Shown here: piece after piece, positions 56,649-64,000 of the stretch
Layout of the letters: the number at the start of each line of letters is the position of its first letter
Numbering within the stretch: the stretch's first letter is position 1
Source of the DNA: Syngnathus acus
Lineage: Eukaryota; Chordata; Actinopteri; Syngnathiformes; Syngnathidae
Direction: 5' to 3'
Assembly: GCF_901709675.1 (NCBI RefSeq)
Contig: NC_051096.1
Location: 8,782,001-8,846,000 of the forward strand
Length of the DNA: 64,000 nucleotides
The notes under the pieces: model-generated
Told to the model about the DNA's origin: nothing
The model's database searches: none
The model's input: the letters and a program-made list of their open reading frames with translations, nothing else
Made by a program: the position numbers and the translations under genes

Positions 56649-59517
56649 ACATGTTTCAACCAGTTTGAATTCACGTGACCTTAAATGGGAGAACTAATCT
56701 TGTAAACCTTGAAGTGAGACCAAGTGTGAAGTCAATTTGACGGCTAAAACGACGTACTTTATTCTTTTTCTCCTGAACGTGACCCCGCCCATCGCAAAGC
56801 GCTTAACAACAAAAACGCTTATGTGAAGTAATCTCCGGTAATCTTTCGAGATGATGTCATTTCCAGGACACGGAGTCGCCAGTCGGCCATTGTCCCGTCG
56901 CGTTCACCGCCATTGTCATCGCCTCGGCCATGCGTTGCTCTCGTGTCGGTTAGGATGAGAATAGGGCGTGTAAATTGTTGACCCTTTTCATCCTCGCACT
57001 TTGGCCAAGCCAACCAATTTCACACGAGTGTAACAACTCGAAGGGGCTCCTTCCAATGCTCGCAGCCGCATCCCTGCCGCTCTGGCATCGGTGGGGTGGG
57101 AGAGATTTTCCACTGTCTGCTTTGGCTCAACATCCTCCAAAGCAGATAGGAATTCATGCAAACCTCTGAGGAATTCAATTCATTGTAAAATTACAACGGG
57201 GGAAATGTTCCCTCTTAAAAAAGAAAAAAGCCTGGGCAGACAACGCCTGACACAGGAGGCAGGAGCGGTCAACTTCAAGCGTATATGCTTGTCTACTTAA
57301 AGCAGGCAAAACCTTGTCCTCTATCTCCTGAAACCTTTAAGCACCGAGGCAACTCGTGTGTATGCAAGGCCACATCATCACGCCTGAGCAGAGAACACCC
57401 GGAGGGAGGGAGGGAGGGCGGGAGGGAGCCATTTTTTTGTATTTATTTTTAGTCAAACGACCTAGAATTTTCCCACGATTTTCTTGTCCCTGTGAGGTTG
57501 GCCTTCGCCTTTCTCCCGTGTGCCTGCCGCACTGCCACTTCAAAAGTAAGTCCACTTTGCAATCATCTCAGTGCTATACAGTTGCTACATCATTTGTGTT
57601 AGAGTACACAGAGCTTAGCATTTGCGAATCAGCAACACGCCTGTGTATTCTATCACACACACACTCCCATAAACATTTTCCTTCCCGAGCTGCCCTTTTT
57701 AATGTCTGCATTTTTCTGGAGTAGTAGTAGTAGTATACAATCTTTTGTGATTTGTTTTGTTTATGCTGAGTAGAAAGACAGAATAAATTTTTGTTATACA
57801 GAACTTGGTGCGTTTTGTGTGTTTGAGTCAGTTGTGATCACTAATCGGTGACAAGTATTCCCAATTTATTTAATATAGCTCCAAATTCAAACACCAGGTT
57901 TTTTTTTCCTCTCATTTGAAGCTAAATGAATCAAAGGGGTGTCATACCCCCTCCATTTCAGTAGCTCACAAGCTGGAGACATTTCTAAGGAATAATCAAC
58001 ATTGCTTTAGGCAGGGAAATGATCATCTTCAGCTTTTCCAACAATGTTCAATTAGATAGAGATTCACCCCACAGAAGGCGGAACAATCACTTGGGTGAGT
58101 ATTATAAATATTATTTACTTGTAAGTGTCCTGATTTAATTGAAATACACTTTCATCTTTACTAAAAACCTTTGTAGTATGACAGAAATTAAAGGTATTAT
58201 TACAATTGAACAGTTTAATAAGCAAGTAAAAGTTTACTGTACATATTTTGATTTGAAACCAACATCGTAGCTTCAAAACAACAACAAAAGCTAGGTTGCT
58301 TGAGAAAATTGTGCATACATATATATCAAAACCTATGTCATAGTCATAGTAACATCACGACTGTGGTCTGCAAAAATCCTCTCAATTCTGTTTTTAAAAA
58401 GACATGGTGTGCTTCACGAGAGACATTGCCGTAGTTTTACTGTGCCTAGACTTAGTGTTAAAAAAAAAAAAGTGGATTTGTTCCGTGAACATTTTAAACA
58501 TCCTATTTTTGTTTCGTGTGTGCTAGTGTGCGTGTATAGTTTTCCCATTAATACTATCCACCCAGACAACAGATTGTTTCAGTTATTGATAGGCGCTCCT
58601 CTGTCTGATAAACACTTGAGCATACACGGCAGCTATTTAAACTCCAAACAAGATTAGTGCACGTCAAGGACATCACCTCATTGAAAAGTTAAACTGGTAT
58701 CAAGCCTTCTTTGCACTCAGATTTGCCTCAAATGGCCTGCCTCATACCAGCTGTTGCTAGTTAATTACAACTACTTGCCAACCACTCACACATATTGGAC
58801 AGAATATTTTTGGGACGCTAAAATAAATTTGAAAAGATGTTGCCAATGAAAGAAAGCATTGTTAATGATCCATCATTATCCTGGCGCAACAACAAAAACC
58901 AGATATATTTTTTTCATTGTTATATTTGTCTTCCAGTTATTACAGGCACCGATTTCTTTGAAAATGAAAAATGCGCAATTAAACGTTTCACCCTTTCAAC
59001 AAGAGTATTTTCACAAACGAGTAGTAAACAAACCCGGATGAGCCAAATTCAGATGTTGGATACTGTCATAACCACTCGATGGTAAATGATGGCCTCCCAA
59101 ATGCAAAACTAGATATTTAAAAGGAGAAATACAAAATCTCAATGCAAGAGTTGCCTTGTTTGATAATACTAATACATCACATTACTAAAGAACTGAGGAA
59201 ACCCTCTTTAATTGTACAAAACAAGAAGTTATACAAGTTATAGTATGAGCACTATGATGATTGTGGATGTCTTCAGCCCTAGACTCTTGTGTGAAATGTT
59301 GACAAGATATGGTCACGTGGCTCAGGTGACAGCGGCTTTTGTAGTGAGGACGTTGCTGGCTTTGAAAAACGATTCAAAATGGCAGACTTCCTAGTAGGTT
59401 TGCCATGTGACTTTCTCATAGGTCTTAGGCTGTTAGGGTTAGACCTCCAAATGGTCAGAGATTTTGGTGAAACAACCGAACCTTCAAAAAGAAATGGAAT
59501 CGCACAAGATTTATCTC

Positions 59518-60470
59518 GGAAAATGCACTTTTTTACCTTTTAAATACATTTTATTGTACGCTTGGAGTCTCCAGGATGGTAGAATAGTTTAATGTGAGAG
59601 GTTTTTATAATCTATTTGGGGGGATATTTTTGACGCCGTTGTATCAGTTGTATCTATTTTCTATCACCTATGTTTATCGATTACCTATGTGTACCTATGA
59701 CGTCACAGTCTTCGGGGCGGCACACGCAAACAAGCTAACAGGTGTTTCCAAACATTTTGGCAAATCCGCCATCTCTATTACTCCAACTTGACACAACTCC
59801 AGGATGATGCCGAAGTGGAGAAATGTCACGTTGGTGGATGCATTAATGCACACAACTCATGACACCGTCCCTCAGCATCAGAACGTCGAAGGAGAGCCTG
59901 GTTAATTGACTTTTCGGGTCCTGCTCGTCTGTGCCAAGCAGGCACTTCAAGCACGAGTGTTTCCGAAAAGATTCGCCGCAAGACGTCGTTTCATTGAGAG
60001 TTCAGCTCCAATGGAAACGACGGACGGACGGACACTATAAAGCGGTAAGCTTGAGATGACACAAAAATAATCAACTGTATTTCACTTTCATATTATTGTG
60101 TGTCTATGATGCCCTCGTTTGCATAGCGTTAGCATGTCTTTCTGCGGATTTTGGAGCTGTGCGCTCTGTTTTCACTGCTTGTGGATGTATTTGGAGTGGT
60201 TGTATCCGATGATTTGCATCGAAGGTGCGGGTTTATTCTTAGGGAACACAATCATGTGTGAAACGCATTCGTTAGCTTCTAGCTAAGGCTAGACACGTCT
60301 TCTGCTGTTAACATGTTTTAATCAATTAAGAAGCGGAAAAAGAGGCGCACACCATGCGGGGTGTGAAGTGTCTCATTTGCGTGTCAAGAGACCGCACCAA
60401 AAACGGCTTGCGCTGACGCTATGATGACGAGCAATTCAGACAAAAGGGTATGGATTTATAACCATGATAT
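59518..60470 (+). repeat. Dispersed repeat copy B with degenerate THAP-like finger
   Basis: Homologous to 10074-11204 in the same orientation over its whole length, with indels. From about 59806 the sequence reads MPKWR in one frame, then KCHVGGCINAH in the next, a RRRAWL segment, and CCAAGCAGGCACTTCAAGCA and on translating to PSRHFKHECFRKDS. Order and spacing (C..GC, W, HF...CF) match a THAP zinc finger (C2CH) broken by small indels and a stop. I infer a decayed THAP-encoding transposon. Ends and target duplication were not resolved. Confidence 0.55.
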
Positions 60471-61620
60471 ACTTGTTTATGATTTGTTAATGGATTTCAA
60501 ATTGGTTTAATTTCCCCTTGAGGGACTTTCTTATTGCCATCCCTCCCTCCCATCCTCTACCACCCAACACTTATCTTGCTCAGGGTCACAGAGTGTGGAG
60601 AGTATTTCGACTAAGTTGGGGTGAAAGGTGAGCGAAACACTGGATTGATTGCCAAGGCACACATAGAACTCAACAAGCATTCACCCTCACATCGCCAAAG
60701 TGAGGTGAGTGGATCACTACAGCACGAGTGCAAATGCTCAATGTCAAAGATATATATCGGCTGAATTCTTGTACCCCCCCAAAATCACAGCACATTTGTT
60801 CAGCCATTAACAGCATCGACAAAGAGAGCGATCCATTTTCAAAATGTGCTCAATCGGTTGTCAAATTAACACGCGCGCGCACCCAACCACCCAACACACA
60901 CACACACACACACACATACACACACGCACGCGTAGTAGCGCTATCTGGAAAACCAAACTCATTTGACCAAATTGCGACAAAGGCGCTATCAATCAGCCCA
61001 ACACCGATGCCATCGAAAGGGAAGTTATCGGCGTTGCGTAAATGTCATGTCTCCTCTCTTCGATAATGAGGTCGGCTTAGTTTTCTGCTTTGTTTCATAT
61101 TGCATTCTAATATTTCCAAGTGGCTATTTAGCATCGGAGGGAGCACTGCCAAAGGTCTTAATCTGTGACATGGTGTGTGGCACATCAAGGATTTGTGGAG
61201 TGTGAGATTAGGGCTGTACGTCGTCATAAAGCTCTACGTCTCAATTCAGCCGTGTGGTGGTGGTGGTGGTGGTGGCGGCGGCAGTGGCAAGCGTATGAGC
61301 AGTTACTTGCTGTGGCCTGTGACGTTGCTGGACGTTTGAGGATACAAACCTTTGCTCTGGTAGGTTGGAATTTTCCACGCCATTTTTTTTGGGCTTGGTT
61401 TTTGAGGCTTGATGCAGATTTCCAACCGGATCCTATCCCACGCCGTTTTTTTGGGGTTGGTTTTTGAGGCTTGATGCAGATTCCCAACCTGATCCTATCC
61501 TCCTCTATGATTAATGTTATGTTCTTTTGAACGTTCTTATGAATGTCATTGTTGTTGTTGTTGTTGTTTTTTCTCAAATTCATTGCTGACATACTTGATC
61601 CGTGTTTTGCTCTTTCTAGG

Positions 61621-63157
<1,537 letters not shown>

Positions 63158-64000
63158 GTAAGAGATAGATATCATCCTCCTGTGCCAGCCGTCATGTGTC
63201 ATTTGCACTGCGCAGCGCTTTGTCATCTCACCTCACCTCACCACGCCACAGCGAGCGTGGGCCCATTAAAGTAAACTTCTTTATTTTGCCTGTCTTCAAC
63301 TTCAATCGGCAGTTGATGTTAACTCGGGATGACCTGTTTGTTTGTCCTTCATTTCAACGTCACACCCGATGTTGCTTATCCGACAGGTGGAGGAAAGCAT
63401 GCTTCTTAATGAAATCACACGCAATTTATTCGATACCTCTGACCAGAATGCGTTGGCGACCAAGGAAACCAAGGTATGACGCAACACTCCGTATGTATCC
63501 ATTTCTGGCACGGATTTCCACCCAAAACGTTTGTCGTCCTTTGTTGTTTTATGTTCCCGCAACAGCCGTGGTTGCTGAAACTGAGTAAATCAGGTGAAAC
63601 TCACGCCAGCACACTGCCAATGCAGGTGGCCGAAAGCAGCAATGATTCCGTCCGTCGTCAAGTATGCGAGTTTCAAATGAATTGTGAACATTCCTCTCCC
63701 TACGGTTGGCATCAAGGAAGAACGTGCTGTGCTGTAGTTCCCATGCTTCCCTGTTACAGCAACTGCTACTGATTTGACCAAGAGTACAAAATTCATAGTT
63801 AGTCATAGGAATTGCTCAATGGTAGAATGACGCGTTCTGTACACTAGCGCTGGGGGCGACTATCATGAAAGACTGTGATTGATTGGCCACTCAAATGGGC
63901 AAACTTGAACCACAATGGAATAATGTTGAGGTTTATTCTGCAATGTAAGACCTTTATTAAGGCCAGTGGTGGGCATCGTGTTCAGTCTGTATTTCAGCAG
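63158..64000 (+). other. thrb intron region with two unexplained exon-like segments
   Basis: The expected next thrb exon (family start PEDIGQAPIVN) is not present before the window ends. Two segments have acceptor, donor and an open phase-0 frame compatible with the hinge exon: 63387-63473 (VEESMLLNEITRNLFD to ATKETK) and 63566-63661 (PWLLKLSKSGETH to DSVRRQ). I recognise neither as thyroid-receptor sequence. They may be chance splice-like sites. Confidence 0.3.

Larger units (their letters stand above)
56170..61619. other. Spacer between top2b and thrb, no rarb seen
   Basis: No protein-coding gene is recognised on either strand. It contains top2b 3' UTR sequence with AATAAA at 56643-56648 (and another near 57782), the second copy of the THAP-like dispersed repeat (59518-60470), a CA microsatellite (60896-60925) and a short GGT repeat (61256-61275). 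In human, RARB lies between TOP2B and THRB; no exon of it was found here. Untranslated thrb exons may be present. Confidence 0.55.

Overview
The window is nuclear DNA from a bony fish. Every recognisable gene is a vertebrate protein-coding gene split by short GT-AG introns (often 60-150 bp), and the spacers and introns hold abundant microsatellites, hAT-type MITEs and other teleost-like repeats. The compact genes suggest a percomorph. A pipefish/seahorse-like fish would fit the many simple repeats, but that is a guess. No bacterial, viral, CRISPR or tRNA features were seen. All exon models are hand-built from splice signals plus recalled vertebrate family sequences. No alignment was run.

Layout. 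2.8-6.9 kb (+): complete asparagine synthetase (asns copy 1, 11 coding exons). 6.9-16.3 kb: gene-free spacer with a hAT MITE, a ~1.1 kb dispersed repeat carrying a decayed THAP-like finger, and long microsatellites. 16.3-17.8 kb (+): core 1 beta-1,3-galactosyltransferase (c1galt1). 18.5-22.0 kb (-): a second complete asns in inverted orientation. Most of its exons and several introns are nearly identical to copy 1, but the last exon has diverged. 24.8-26.5 kb (+): mitochondrial 3-oxoacyl-ACP synthase (oxsm). 26.8-27.3 kb (-): an eepd1-derived 5' gene fragment with an internally duplicated lipidation segment. 28.5-36.7 kb (+): trappc11 (29 exons). 37.8-42.0 kb (+): ngly1 (12 exons). 42.8-56.2 kb (+): top2b (36 exons). 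61.6 kb to the window end (+): a thyroid hormone receptor, probably thrb; the DNA-binding domain and hinge are present and the ligand-binding domain lies past the edge.

Gene order. From memory, oxsm-ngly1-top2b-(rarb)-thrb is a conserved vertebrate block (human 3p24). Here trappc11 sits inside the block and no rarb is seen between top2b and thrb. The genes do not form one pathway: asns makes asparagine, c1galt1 starts core 1 O-glycans, ngly1 deglycosylates misfolded N-glycoproteins, trappc11 works in ER-Golgi traffic, oxsm in mitochondrial lipoate/fatty-acid synthesis, top2b in DNA topology and thrb in hormone-regulated transcription.

Most unusual points: the inverted asns pair with an abrupt similarity boundary in intron 10; microsatellites that begin exactly at splice donors in trappc11; the eepd1-derived ORF; the two-copy THAP-like repeat; and a coding Ala-Ala-Asp microsatellite in the top2b tail. 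I found no convincing undescribed multi-gene system.
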